A stretch of DNA of 64,000 nt from Mesorhizobium prunaredense (GCF_900156895.1 NZ_FTPD01000023.1:68892-132891), one strand, 5' to 3'; positions 50,073 to 60,986 are shown, counted from the stretch's first letter. Numbers and translations: made by a program. The notes: generated from the letters alone by a model not told the origin.

Positions 50073-51007
50073 TACCTCAGCGTAAGCGCGCCCGGCAGGA
50101 TCTCGAAGGTCGCCGGTATGCGCCCCGGCGATTCACCGTCTACGTCGACCAGCGCGCCGTTCTTCTGCACATCGCCCAACGGTTCGACAACCACTTTCTT
50201 GCCGCGCAAAATGGTGATCGCCGGATGGTTGCGATGCCGCCCGCCATAGAGCAGACGGATATCCCAGATCAGTTTCAACTTGCCCGCCGCCCGCAAGATG
50301 ACGATGTCGAACTGCCCGTCGTCCAGTTCGGCATCCGGCGCGATCATCATGCCGGCGCCGAAGAATCTTCCGTTGGCCACCGCCACCAGCGCGACGCGCG
50401 CCTCGACCGGGACGCCGTCGTCGACGGTGATCACGACGTCCTGGAACCGGTAGCGCATGAATTCCCACACGGTGCGCCAGTAGAACAGCGCCTTGGCCGA
50501 CACATTGCCCTTGCGCTTGTCGGCGTTGACCGCGCGGTCGGTGGCGCCCGACAGACCGAGGCTGGCGATGTTGATGAAATGGCGGCTGGCCAGGGCGCCA
50601 TGGTCGTCGACATAGGAGATGCGGCCCGCATCGACACTGCGAGCCTTGGCCTCGGCGATGCGCTTCAGCGTCAAGTCGACCTCGTCCGAAAGACCGAGCC
50701 CGCGGGCGAAATCGATGCCGGCGCCGCAAGGCAGCAGGCCGAGCTCGGCCGTCCGGCCGCTTTCTGCAAACGCCTGCAGCAGCCCGTCGGCGACTTCGCT
50801 GGCGGTGCCGTCGCCGCCCGCCGCGATCACCAGGTCGAAGCCGCCGGCGGCAAGGACGAGCGCCAGCCGTTCGGCGTCGCCGGTCGCCTGCGTCTCGCGC
50901 AGCTCGAAATCGCCGAAATGTTTCCTGAGCGAAGCGCTGACCTCGGGCCAATGCCGCTTGAGCCAGCCGCCGCCGGCAATCGGATTGAGAACCACCCCGA
51001 CCTTCAA
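50069..51007 (-). CDS. Diacylglycerol-kinase-family lipid kinase
   Basis: A 312-aa protein of the DAGK_cat/YegS family. The N-terminus KVGVVLNPIAGGG and the ATP-binding loop DLVIAAGGDGTASEVADGLL are present. LGLLPCGAGIDFARGLGL and the C-terminal beta-domain DAELDDGQFDIVILRAAG complete the fold. It phosphorylates a lipid such as diacylglycerol or sphingoid base at the membrane. The start is a TTG at 51007 because GGGGAGG lies 5 nt upstream and homologues begin at KVGVVLNP. ATGs further upstream would add a non-conserved tail. Confidence 0.85.
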   Translation of the reverse strand: MKVGVVLNPIAGGGWLKRHWPEVSASLRKHFGDFELRETQATGDAERLALVLAAGGFDLVIAAGGDGTASEVADGLLQAFAESGRTAELGLLPCGAGIDFARGLGLSDEVDLTLKRIAEAKARSVDAGRISYVDDHGALASRHFINIASLGLSGATDRAVNADKRKGNVSAKALFYWRTVWEFMRYRFQDVVITVDDGVPVEARVALVAVANGRFFGAGMMIAPDAELDDGQFDIVILRAAGKLKLIWDIRLLYGGRHRNHPAITILRGKKVVVEPLGDVQKNGALVDVDGESPGRIPATFEILPGALTLRY

Positions 51008-51722
51008 GAATGCCTCCCCATAGGACAGCAACGACACTGCTGTCCTAAAATCCTTCGCCGGCATTGAAGCCCGCGCCGCAGTGTGGGGCAAGGGCAGAAT
51101 CCTGCAGCTCGCCGCAGGATGGGCGTGTCCCGCCCCGCATCCCGGCAAAATAAACGCGCCAATGCAGGCCTTGGTCCCCGATAATCCCGCTATCCACAGG
51201 CTCGCAGCCGTTTCGCCAAACCCTTACTCGGCGTACATTAAACCCATCTCAGGCGGCTACCGATTGCCAAGTCGAAAGGCGAAGCGAAACGGCGGATTTC
51301 CTGAGGCCCGTACGGCCCCGAACGAAGGCAGGCTTGCCTATTTTGAGGACCGATACCTACGGGGCCGCGGAAAGCGTGCGAACGCCTACGGCGGACCGAT
51401 GCTGCCATGAAGGACGGCAAAAACCTTCGATGGCGCGCTGGACGAAGCCCGCAAGGGTGGAGACTGGCGAGGTCCCGAACGGACGCTGCCCTCGGGCGGT
51501 GGCTGGCAGGACCGTCAACATCAAGGCCGGCATGGCGCGACGTCTTTACGGAAGTTGCTGCCGCGACCGTGTCCTGATCTGACAGGGAGGCGCTGGGAGA
51601 AATCCCGGCGCCGACTGTCGTTTGGGCTCCTCTCGCGATTTGACCGCCTGTCTCACGCGGTTCGCCCGGAGGGAAGCTTCCTGGTGTTGGTTCAGAAACT
51701 GGCAGCAGACCTCACGTTCGGG
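51008..51722. other. 715-bp stretch with no recognised gene
   Basis: Only short frames without ribosome sites or family motifs. One 7-bp hairpin, ATCCTGC/GCAGGAT, lies at 51099-51120. I compared it by eye with RNase P RNA, SRP RNA and tmRNA hallmarks and found none. The stretch 51330-51590 is GC-rich with many short complementary runs and could encode a structured RNA or be a gene relic. Confidence 0.4.
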
Positions 51723-52688
51723 CTAACCCGCCGCCGCGTCCTTTGCGCCGATCTTGCGCACCAGCGCCGCCGTCGCCAGCATCGCCCCGATGTCGGCGAT
51801 GATAGGCGCGACATGCTTGGCGTAGTCGAGGGGCACCGAGATATCAGGCAACTCGAAGAAATTCCTCGTCTGCGGCAGGAGTAAAAAGCCGTCGCTGCCA
51901 TTGAGCGCGACCCGCGCCGGATCATCAGGCCATGTCTCCTTGAGCCATGTCAGTGCCTGCGCCAGCCTGCCGCTCACCAGCGGCTGCGCCGCCTCGATGT
52001 TGTCGCTGCGGAAGTCGTAGGCGGCATCGAGTTCGGGCACCCCGCATGACAATTCCTGCATCTTGCTGGCGAACATGCCGCGGAAGAACCCGACGGCCAT
52101 GTCAGTCCGGCGCGCCGCCACCAATATGCCGGGGAACGGCACCATAGTCTCGAAGGCGACGACGATCCCCTTGAATGCTATCGTGCCGCCCGTGCCTTGC
52201 CGGAGATCGGCTTCGTAAAGCTCGAACGGAAATCCCTCGTAGCGGCCGGAGACGATGTCGTCGAAGCGTTTGGTGTTGAACGTGCCGATCGTCTCGCGCG
52301 GCAGCCGGTCGAACGAATTCGGCGTCACCTCATGCTGGTAGCGCATATCCCTGATAAAACCGAAGATGATCGGCAGCAGTGTCTTGCGGTGCTGCAACCT
52401 GCTCATCGGCTTGGTCGCCTGGAAATAGAGCAGGATCGCCGCCACCAACCCGACGACATAGAGCAACACATGCGGTGTCGAGAACCATCGCTCGTATGGA
52501 TCGGCGATCCTGTTGAAAAGCCAGGCGACGAGTGCCACGAACAACAGCACCAGTCCGATGAACAGCGGCACCCGCCAGCGGACTTGCCGGTAGGCCGAAG
52601 CCCTTTCGGCCTCGTAGGCCGCGAGATTGCTCTTGATGCCGGCGATGTCAGCTTCATCAGGCATGAAATCCGCTGCTTCCATCGCCAT
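51723..52688 (-). CDS. DUF3137 membrane protein
   Basis: A 321-aa protein. An N-terminal cytoplasmic helix (MPDEADIAGIKSNLAAYEAE) is followed by two membrane segments (VPLFIGLVLLFVALVAWLF and HVLLYVVGLVAAILLYFQ, about residues 45-105). The soluble DUF3137 domain has NTKRFDDIVSGRYEGFPFEL, ADLRQGTGGTIAFKGIVVAF and VALNGSDGFLLLPQTRNFFE. Function unknown. Start at MAMEAADFMPDE (52688); a longer reading upstream lacks a good site. Confidence 0.8.
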   Translation of the reverse strand: MAMEAADFMPDEADIAGIKSNLAAYEAERASAYRQVRWRVPLFIGLVLLFVALVAWLFNRIADPYERWFSTPHVLLYVVGLVAAILLYFQATKPMSRLQHRKTLLPIIFGFIRDMRYQHEVTPNSFDRLPRETIGTFNTKRFDDIVSGRYEGFPFELYEADLRQGTGGTIAFKGIVVAFETMVPFPGILVAARRTDMAVGFFRGMFASKMQELSCGVPELDAAYDFRSDNIEAAQPLVSGRLAQALTWLKETWPDDPARVALNGSDGFLLLPQTRNFFELPDISVPLDYAKHVAPIIADIGAMLATAALVRKIGAKDAAAG

Positions 52689-52814
52689 CCCACCGTCGAG
52701 AGACCGAACACCCAGCTCGGACAATAGCCGATTTTGCGGAAAGTCGCGCGACCACAGCGTTGGGGTGGTGGTGAGCCCACACGATTTATCCGAGCCGCCA
52801 GTCAACTGTGGCCA

Positions 52815-53855
52815 TCAATTCCGGTTACCAAAAACCGCAACGAAACGGTCCGTAACGTTTTGTCTTAATGCGCCCTCCAGCGCCTCAACCGGAACCAGCC
52901 GCTCGTGGTCGCCGGCGCGCAGCCGCATGAACGGATGCAGCCGATAGGCGGCAACGGCGCCACGCGTGCCCCCGTCAGCGCTGATATCGACGGTCAGGAT
53001 GGCCCCGATGCGGCCGGGCCATGGCTGGCGCGCAAAGGCGGTGCCAAGAAAATCGCCGAGCCCATAGGCGACCAGCGCCTTGCCGATCCGCTCCACCGGC
53101 TGCACGACATGGGCATGATGGCCAGCGATCAGCCCGGCGCCTTGCGCGGCCAAATGGCGTGCCAATGTCCGAGTTTCAGCCTGTGGAAAATGCCGGAATT
53201 CCCAATCCCAATGTGGCACGGCGCAGGTAAGGTCGACGGCGTCGCGGCGCGGCCATCGTGCCGGCTCGCCCTGCATCGACACACGGCCGGCGAACACCGC
53301 CGCGCCGGCGTTGCGCCACAGCGTGAAAGCGGCAAAGCCTATTGTCAGCGGCCCGACTGCGAGGCATTCGACCGGACCGGCGGCTGCGGTACCGATGCTG
53401 CGGATGCCAAGCCGTTCTAGCGCTGCCACGGTCTCGTCGAAGCCCTCGACGCCTTGGTCGAGCACATGGTTGTTGGCGAGCGACAGCACCAGTTTATCGC
53501 GCGAGATGCCAACGGCGGCCAACGCCTCGGCAAGGAACCGCTCGGTCATGGCATGATGGGTGCCAAGCTTCGTGCCCATCGCCGCGCTCGGTCGCTCCAC
53601 CACGGGGCTTTCGCAATTGCCGACCACCAGATCGGCGGAGGCGAGCAGCGTGGCGATCGCCGGGTCGCATTGCGGCGCGCTGCGATTGGCCACCGCCGAG
53701 ATATCGCCGACAAAGGCGAGCCGCACCGTCCGCGCCGGTGGCGGCTCGATCATGATTCCTGCCGCCGGCGCAAAGCCTTGTCGATCGCCGCTGAGCGACG
53801 GCTTCAAGAAGCGTGGCAGCCAGGACAATTTGTAGGAAAGCGGATAATTCGACAC
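52815..53855 (-). CDS. CapA-family calcineurin-like protein
   Basis: A 346-aa protein of the PGA_cap/CapA family. TVRLAFVGDISAVANRSAPQ, LVVGNCESPVVERP, LSLANNHVLDQGVEGFDETV, LIAGHHAHVVQPVERIG and VAYGLGDFLGTAFARQP carry the metal-ligand and Asn-His positions of calcineurin-like phosphoesterases. Family members act in capsule or poly-gamma-glutamate formation; here no capsule genes are adjacent. Start uncertain: a GTG at 53855 (SNYPLSYKLSW) is used, while ATG 53996 would add 47 residues and run into the divergent promoter. Confidence 0.75.
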   Translation of the reverse strand: MSNYPLSYKLSWLPRFLKPSLSGDRQGFAPAAGIMIEPPPARTVRLAFVGDISAVANRSAPQCDPAIATLLASADLVVGNCESPVVERPSAAMGTKLGTHHAMTERFLAEALAAVGISRDKLVLSLANNHVLDQGVEGFDETVAALERLGIRSIGTAAAGPVECLAVGPLTIGFAAFTLWRNAGAAVFAGRVSMQGEPARWPRRDAVDLTCAVPHWDWEFRHFPQAETRTLARHLAAQGAGLIAGHHAHVVQPVERIGKALVAYGLGDFLGTAFARQPWPGRIGAILTVDISADGGTRGAVAAYRLHPFMRLRAGDHERLVPVEALEGALRQNVTDRFVAVFGNRN

Positions 53856-54010
53856 GCGCAGCCTGCACCGGGATGAACGGCCACGGTAGACGATGCGCCC
53901 GATATAGCGAAGCGCCTCCGTTCGCAATCGTGCGGCCAGATGCCCCGCAGTAGGCGCAACACACAAGATGCGTATATGGTTGCCGCCGAACGGCATACCG
54001 GAGGACAAAG

Positions 54011-55264
54011 ATGACGCGATTTCCGAGCCTGCTGGCATCCGCCCTTCTTCTGCTGCTGCCGGTTGCTTCCGCCGGTGCCGCGGCCCGCGAACCGGCCGCC
54101 CTGTTCGAGGCAAAAACCGTAGCCGACCGCGACAGCACGCTTACCGCGCTGGAAGCCGCTGCGCCCACTGATCCTGCGTCGGCCTACGCCGCCGGCGCCG
54201 GCCAATTCTTCACCGCGCTGGAGATGCTGGCCGGCGGCCTGCACCGCCACGGTTTCGAAAGCCCGCAATCCTTCATACTGCCGCTGATGCGGCTGCCGGT
54301 GCCGGACAATCCCAATCCCGCGCCGCTGACCTACGACGGCTTCCGCGCCATCCTGATCGCCTTCCGCGATCGTCTGGAAAAGTCCGCCGCCACGCTTGGA
54401 TCCGTGCCTGCTGATGCCGACATCGGCATCGAGGTCGACCTCACCCGCCTCGGCATCGATCTCAACGAGGACGGCCAGATCGCGCCGGACGAAAGTGCCG
54501 CCGCGATCATGGCGTGGCTGTCACGCGGCGGCGGTGCGCCAGACCCGGCCGCACCCGCCCTCACCTTCCGCTTCGACCGCGCCGACGGCTATTGGCTGCA
54601 GGGCTATGCCGAATTCCTGATGGCGCAGGCGGATTTCTGGCTGGCGCATGACTTCAGCAACGCCTTCGACGGCTCGTTCCACATGTTGTTTCCGCGCGCC
54701 AAACTGCCGCTGCAGGACACGCTCGTGCCGCTGGACGGCGGCATGAGCGGCGGCATGTTGTCGTCCGAATGGCGCATCGCCGATTTCATCTCGCTGGTGC
54801 ATCTGGTCAACTGGCCGGTGGTCGAACCGGAGCGCCGGCAGGCGGCGCGTCGCCATCTCATGGAGATGATCCGGCTGTCCCGCGAAGACTGGAAGGCGAT
54901 CCGCGCCGAGACCGACAACGACCGTGAATGGCTGCCCGGCCCGCAACAGAAAGGCGCCAGCCCGGTCACCGGCCTGGAGGTCGGCGAGGAGCAGGTCCAG
55001 GCCTGGCACGCCGCGCTTGATATGGCCGAGGACCTGCTCGAAGGCCGCATCCTGCTGCCGCATTTCCGCTTCGCCGACAAAGGCATCAACATGAAGCGCT
55101 TTTTCGACGAGCCAAAGCCCTTCGATCTGGTGCTGTCGATCACCGGCCCGGCCATCGCGCCCTATCTCGAGAGCGGAAAGATCCTCACCAGCGAAGAGTT
55201 CGATCAGATCCGGCGCCAGTTCGGCGGCGCCGGGTTTTTGACCTTTGCGCTGTGGTTCAACTGA
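54011..55264 (+). CDS. Exported hypothetical protein with EF-hand-like loop
   Basis: A 417-aa protein with a signal peptide (MTRFPSLLASALLLLLPVAS, cleaved after AGAAA). The mature part has an EF-hand-like calcium loop, DLNEDGQIAPDESAAAI (about residue 150-167). Conserved-looking stretches are GYAEFLMAQADFWLAHDFSN, SSEWRIADFISLVHLVNWPV and FDQIRRQFGGAGFLTFALWF. I take it as a conserved periplasmic protein of rhizobia with no known role. Divergent from the CapA-like gene. Confidence 0.75.
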   Translation: MTRFPSLLASALLLLLPVASAGAAAREPAALFEAKTVADRDSTLTALEAAAPTDPASAYAAGAGQFFTALEMLAGGLHRHGFESPQSFILPLMRLPVPDNPNPAPLTYDGFRAILIAFRDRLEKSAATLGSVPADADIGIEVDLTRLGIDLNEDGQIAPDESAAAIMAWLSRGGGAPDPAAPALTFRFDRADGYWLQGYAEFLMAQADFWLAHDFSNAFDGSFHMLFPRAKLPLQDTLVPLDGGMSGGMLSSEWRIADFISLVHLVNWPVVEPERRQAARRHLMEMIRLSREDWKAIRAETDNDREWLPGPQQKGASPVTGLEVGEEQVQAWHAALDMAEDLLEGRILLPHFRFADKGINMKRFFDEPKPFDLVLSITGPAIAPYLESGKILTSEEFDQIRRQFGGAGFLTFALWFN

Positions 55265-55375
55265 TGGCGCGTTCGACATCGCTCCTGACACCCTTGTGTC
55301 AGGAGCCTGGTTTCGTCTCGCACCGCGCGCCACTCCGCTCTTTCCATTTTGGCCGATACCTCCCATATTTGGGGC

Positions 55376-58300
55376 ATGGCCAAACTTCCTGACAAAAAAA
55401 CGCCGCCGCCGGCGCGTGACGATCGCGCTTCGCCGCCCAAGCGGCGCAGCCCGCTGACCGATTTCCTCGATGCGTCGGAGCCGCTGCACAAGCGCGGTTT
55501 TGCCGAGGCGCCGCAGGCTGAATTGTCAGGCACGCCGGTGACCGGCTCGATCGCCGATTGGGCCGAGCAGATCGAGCAGGAGGCCGAAAAGGAAGGGCGC
55601 CAAATCTCCCCCCTTGAGGGGGAGATGTCGCCTAAGGCGACAGAGGGGATCGGCAAAGGAAGCGCTCAACATAAGGGCACGCCGAGCGCTGCCGCACCGA
55701 CCCCACCCGGCGGCTCCGCCGCCACCCTCCCCTCAAGGGGGAGAGAAGGCGCCAAGGCGAAAAAAATCCCCGAACGCTCCTCCTCCCCCGGCCGCACGGC
55801 ACGCGGCACTTCGATGGGTGGCGCGGCTTCGGCGCGGGAGCGAACCGCGGCCGGCCTCAATCCGGTCGCCGGCCTCGATGTTTCGCTGGAGGAAGCCGAG
55901 ACCATGGCCTCCGGCGGCGTCACCGCCACCGTTGCGGCGCTGTCGGCGCTGATCGAATCCGGCAACCCGCTGCACAAGGACGGCGTGCTGTGGACGCCGC
56001 ATCGCCCGGCCCGGCCCGAAAAATCCGAAGGCGGCATCGCCATCAAGATGGTGTCGGATTTCGAGCCGGCCGGCGACCAGCCGACGGCGATCAAGGATTT
56101 GGTCGAAGGCGTCAACGACAGCGACCGCACCCAGGTGCTGCTCGGCGTCACCGGCTCGGGAAAAACCTTCACCATGGCCAAGGTGATCGAGGAGACGCAG
56201 CGCCCTGCCTTGATCCTCGCCCCCAACAAGACACTGGCCGCCCAGCTTTATTCCGAGTTCAAGAAATTCTTCCCGGAAAACGCCGTCGAGTATTTCGTCT
56301 CCTATTACGACTACTACCAGCCGGAAGCCTATGTGCCCCGGACGGATACCTTCATCGAGAAGGAATCATCGATCAACGAGCAGATCGATCGCATGCGTCA
56401 TTCGGCGACGCGCTCGCTGCTGGAGCGCGACGATGTCATCATCGTCGCCTCGGTGTCCTGCATCTACGGTATCGGCTCGGTCGAGACCTACACGGCGATG
56501 ACCTTCCAGATGCAGATCGGCGACCGGCTCGACCAGCGCGCGCTGCTCGCCGATCTCGTCGCCCAGCAGTACAAGCGGCAGGACATCAACTTCGTCCGCG
56601 GCTCGTTCCGCGTCCGCGGCGACACGATCGAGATTTTTCCGGCTCACCTTGAGGACCGCGCCTGGCGCATTTCGCTGTTCGGCGACGAGATCGAGGCGAT
56701 CACCGAGTTCGACCCGCTGACCGGCCAGAAGACCGGCGAATTGAAGAGCGTCAAGATCTACGCCAATTCGCACTATGTGACGCCACGCCCGACATTGAAT
56801 CAGGCCATCAAGTCGATCAAGGAAGAGCTCAAGCAGCGGCTGGTGGAACTCGAACGGGCAGGACGCCTGCTCGAGGCGCAGCGGCTGGAGCAGCGCTGCC
56901 GATTCGACCTCGAGATGCTGGAAGCCACCGGCTCCTGCGCCGGCATCGAGAACTATTCGCGCTATCTCACCGGCCGCCAGCCGGGCGATCCGCCGCCGAC
57001 CCTGTTCGAGTACATCCCCGACAATGCGCTGGTCTTCATCGACGAAAGCCACGTTACCGTGCCGCAGATCGGCGGCATGTATCGCGGCGACTTTCGCCGC
57101 AAGGCGACGCTGGCCGAGTACGGTTTCCGTCTGCCGTCCTGCATGGACAACCGGCCGCTGCGTTTCGAGGAATGGGACGCCATGCGCCCGCTTTCGGTCG
57201 CGGTTTCGGCGACGCCCGGCGCTTGGGAGATGGAGCAGTCCGGCGGCGTCTTTGCCGAGCAGGTCATCCGCCCGACCGGCCTGATCGATCCGCCGGTCGA
57301 GGTGCGCCCGGCCAAGACCCAGGTCGACGACGTCGTCGGCGAAATCCGCGAAACAACCAGGGTCGGCTACCGCACGCTGGTCACCGTGCTGACCAAGCGC
57401 ATGGCCGAGGACCTGACCGAATATCTGCACGAGCAGGGCATTCGCGTCCGCTACATGCACTCCGACATCGACACGCTGGAGCGCATCGAGATCCTGCGCG
57501 ACCTGCGCCTCGGCGCCTTCGACGTGCTGGTCGGCATCAACCTTTTGCGCGAAGGTCTCGACATCCCCGAATGCGGCTTCGTCGCCATCCTTGATGCCGA
57601 CAAGGAAGGTTTTTTGCGCTCCGAAACCTCGCTGATCCAGACCATCGGCCGCGCCGCCCGCAACGTCGACGGCAAGGTCATCCTCTACGCCGACCAGATC
57701 ACCGGCTCGATGGAGCGGGCGATGGCCGAGACCAACCGCCGTCGCGAGAAGCAGATGGAGTGGAACGCGGCCAACGGCATCACGCCGGAATCGGTCAAGT
57801 CGCGCATCTCCGACATCCTGGATTCGGTCTACGAGAAGGATCATGTCCGCGCCGACATCTCGCAGTTCACCGACAGCGCCGGCGCGATGATGGGCAACAA
57901 TCTGAAAGCCCATCTCGACGCGATGGACAAGCAGATGCGCGACGCCGCCGCCAATCTCGATTTCGAGAAGGCGGCCCGCATCCGCGACGAGATCAAGCGG
58001 CTGCGCGAGATGGAGCTGTCCATCTCCGACGATCCGCTGGCCAAATATGCCGATATGGAAAGCCCGGTTTCAGGCCGCGAAAAAGGCAAGCACAACAAGG
58101 GCCGCGCCATCCATCGCACGGTCGACGATGACGGCAAGGGTCTGTTCCGCAAGCCCGCGCTCGACGAGATGGGCGCCGACGGCGCGGTGCCGGTCAAGAA
58201 GCCGCTCTTCGCAAAACCTTCGCTCGACGCCATGGGCCCGGGCACCGATATGCCGACTCCCGCCGGTGCGGTGTCGCGCTCGCTGTTCAAGAAACAGTCG

Positions 58301-58615
58301 GCCGAAGAGGCGCACGGCTCCGATTTCGGCATCCCCGGCGAGCCAACCAAGCCGCTGTTCAAGAAGAACTCGCTCGATGAGATGACCGTCCGGCGGACCG
58401 AAAAGCCTGTTGAGGGAAAAGTGCCGGCCAAGCCACAGCCGATCTCCCCCCATGTGGGGGAGATGCCCGGCAGGGCAGAGGGGGGCGCGAAGGATCACGA
58501 TGATTCCGCCAAGCCAATCGTTCGCCAGCGCGCCGGCATCGGCTCCTATGAGGACCCAGGCGACGCCCGCCGCGAAAAACGCCGGCCTGGCAAGACGGGC
58601 AGGCCGGGACGGTAA
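55376..58615 (+). CDS. uvrB: Excinuclease ABC subunit B with extended tails
   Basis: Damage-verifying helicase of nucleotide excision repair, working with UvrA and UvrC. Walker A GVTGSGKT is near residue 257, the DNA beta-hairpin YYDYYQPEAYVP near 310, DESHVTVPQIGGMYRGDFRR near 550. Helicase motifs IGRAARNVDGKVILYADQIT and the UVR motif (MRDAAANLDFEKAARIRDEI, about 860-895) follow. The usual length is about 670-700 aa; this one is 1079 aa. The surplus is a 220-aa N-terminal extension and a 180-aa C-terminal tail. Both tails carry palindromic repeat DNA read in frame, and the C-tail has four degenerate LFxKxxLDEM repeats. Start ATG 55376. Confidence 0.93.
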   Translation: MAKLPDKKTPPPARDDRASPPKRRSPLTDFLDASEPLHKRGFAEAPQAELSGTPVTGSIADWAEQIEQEAEKEGRQISPLEGEMSPKATEGIGKGSAQHKGTPSAAAPTPPGGSAATLPSRGREGAKAKKIPERSSSPGRTARGTSMGGAASARERTAAGLNPVAGLDVSLEEAETMASGGVTATVAALSALIESGNPLHKDGVLWTPHRPARPEKSEGGIAIKMVSDFEPAGDQPTAIKDLVEGVNDSDRTQVLLGVTGSGKTFTMAKVIEETQRPALILAPNKTLAAQLYSEFKKFFPENAVEYFVSYYDYYQPEAYVPRTDTFIEKESSINEQIDRMRHSATRSLLERDDVIIVASVSCIYGIGSVETYTAMTFQMQIGDRLDQRALLADLVAQQYKRQDINFVRGSFRVRGDTIEIFPAHLEDRAWRISLFGDEIEAITEFDPLTGQKTGELKSVKIYANSHYVTPRPTLNQAIKSIKEELKQRLVELERAGRLLEAQRLEQRCRFDLEMLEATGSCAGIENYSRYLTGRQPGDPPPTLFEYIPDNALVFIDESHVTVPQIGGMYRGDFRRKATLAEYGFRLPSCMDNRPLRFEEWDAMRPLSVAVSATPGAWEMEQSGGVFAEQVIRPTGLIDPPVEVRPAKTQVDDVVGEIRETTRVGYRTLVTVLTKRMAEDLTEYLHEQGIRVRYMHSDIDTLERIEILRDLRLGAFDVLVGINLLREGLDIPECGFVAILDADKEGFLRSETSLIQTIGRAARNVDGKVILYADQITGSMERAMAETNRRREKQMEWNAANGITPESVKSRISDILDSVYEKDHVRADISQFTDSAGAMMGNNLKAHLDAMDKQMRDAAANLDFEKAARIRDEIKRLREMELSISDDPLAKYADMESPVSGREKGKHNKGRAIHRTVDDDGKGLFRKPALDEMGADGAVPVKKPLFAKPSLDAMGPGTDMPTPAGAVSRSLFKKQSAEEAHGSDFGIPGEPTKPLFKKNSLDEMTVRRTEKPVEGKVPAKPQPISPHVGEMPGRAEGGAKDHDDSAKPIVRQRAGIGSYEDPGDARREKRRPGKTGRPGR
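55604..55743 (+). repeat. Rhizobial palindromic element read in frame in uvrB (N-extension)
   Basis: CTCCCCCCTTGAGGGGGAG on the left and CTCCCCTCAAGGGGGAG on the right enclose GATGTCGCCTAAGGCGACAG and a GC-rich middle. It codes in frame for ISPLEGEMSPKATEGIG and onward to SRGREGAK. The sequence matches the mosaic palindromes usually found between genes in Mesorhizobium. Confidence 0.8.
58442..58487 (+). repeat. Second in-frame palindromic element in uvrB (C-tail)
   Basis: CTCCCCCCATGTGGGGGAG followed by ATGCCCGGCAGGGCAGAGG. It has the same plan as the left half of the N-terminal element and is translated ISPHVGEMPGRAEGGA. Confidence 0.8.
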
Positions 58616-58619
58616 TCTG

Positions 58620-58644
58620 CTGTGGCGCTGCTTGAGCGCCACAG
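58620..58644 (+). terminator. Hairpin after uvrB
   Basis: CTGTGGCGCT (58620-58629) pairs with AGCGCCACAG (58635-58644) over a 5-nt loop, four bases after the uvrB stop. A 10-bp stem at this position suggests a terminator, although only a short pyrimidine run follows. Confidence 0.6.
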
Positions 58645-58676
58645 GTATTCTCATGCCATCGCTTGGGTGGCTGCCG

Positions 58677-59162
58677 ATGATGACACGCCGTTTCTTTGGA
58701 CTTTTCGCCGCCGTTGCTGCAGCGTTCCTGCCGTCCCGCGCGACGTCTCAAACAAGTAGCGCGCCGCGGCGTTTGCAGGATGACATTCCGGTCGCCGCGC
58801 AATGGATATCCAACGCATTGCAAAGCTCGAACTATCGCGCCGATTTCTCACCACAGAGCATATCCGAGGTGGAACGTTTCTTTCGCGAGCAGACGAAGGA
58901 TGGAGAGCCCATCTCCGACGGTTTGATGGCACAAGATATCGGGCCGCGCCTGTTTGCGTTGGGAAGTTACTGCGGCGAGGTGCTTCGCAAGGAACTTGGT
59001 GGGCACTGGCTGACGAATGATGACGATCCCGAGGGGGAAATCAACGCGGCTCTCGAAGCCGCAAACGGCGTTACCTGCTGGCCCATGCAACGGGTCATGA
59101 AGCGGTTGCGCAGCAGCGAGGACGACCTGGTGGTTTGGGCCGAAGGGATCAGGCGAGCCTGA
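58677..59162 (+). CDS. Small exported hypothetical protein
   Basis: A 161-aa protein with a signal peptide (MMTRRFFGLFAAVAAAFLPS, cleavage near RATSQ). The mature part includes DIPVAAQWISNALQSSNYRA, SISEVERFFREQTKDGEPIS, RLFALGSYCGEVLRKELGGH and EINAALEAANGVTCWPMQRV. Two cysteines could form a disulfide. No family recognised. It lies between the uvrB hairpin and the ABC-F leader region, with GGGTGG before the ATG at 58677; an ATG at 58653 is possible. Confidence 0.65.
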   Translation: MMTRRFFGLFAAVAAAFLPSRATSQTSSAPRRLQDDIPVAAQWISNALQSSNYRADFSPQSISEVERFFREQTKDGEPISDGLMAQDIGPRLFALGSYCGEVLRKELGGHWLTNDDDPEGEINAALEAANGVTCWPMQRVMKRLRSSEDDLVVWAEGIRRA

Positions 59163-59248
59163 AAGGCGCATTCGTCGGCCACTTGCCACCAACCCCGCCT
59201 TCGGTGTATTCGCCCTCCAAACACTCAACGTCTTGAAAGGAGGGCTGC

Positions 59249-59314
59249 GTGACTTTCGACCACCACCGTCAGCGCGGCCCTGTCCCTGCCCTGCGAGCTT
59301 GCTTGCAGGGCTGA
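59249..59314 (+). other. Candidate 21-codon leader peptide upstream of ABC-F gene
   Basis: GTG 59249 follows a very strong ribosome site AAAGGAGG (5 nt spacing) and encodes MTFDHHRQRGPVPALRACLQ plus Gly and TGA. The last codons lie in a stem, GCCCTGC/GCAGGGC (59288-59311). A strong ribosome site on a 21-codon frame about 140 bp before an ABC-F gene is the layout of ribosome-stalling attenuators known for erm and several ABC-F resistance genes. Not proven. Confidence 0.45.
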
Positions 59315-59350
59315 CCAGGGACGGTCCGGGTTCTCCCGCTTCGATTTTCT

Positions 59351-59445
59351 TGGTCTGCCCTTCGTGGTGCTGCAACGCCGAGCCTGCTGGCCCGCCTGCG
59401 CACCGTCAAAGTGCATCGAACCGGAGTGTTCCTCCGGGCAGACCA
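59351..59445 (+). promoter_or_regulatory. Long-range stem next to the ABC-F ribosome site
   Basis: TGGTCTGCCC (59351-59360) is perfectly complementary to GGGCAGACCA (59436-59445), which abuts the ribosome site AGAGGA of the ABC-F gene. Folding would hinder initiation at 59457, giving a possible switch together with the leader peptide at 59249. Confidence 0.4.
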
Positions 59446-59456
59446 GAGGAACCAAC

Positions 59457-60986
<1,530 letters not shown>

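Noticed and set aside
51330..51590. RNase P RNA, SRP RNA or tmRNA
   Set aside because: None of the conserved core sequences of these RNAs could be found by eye.
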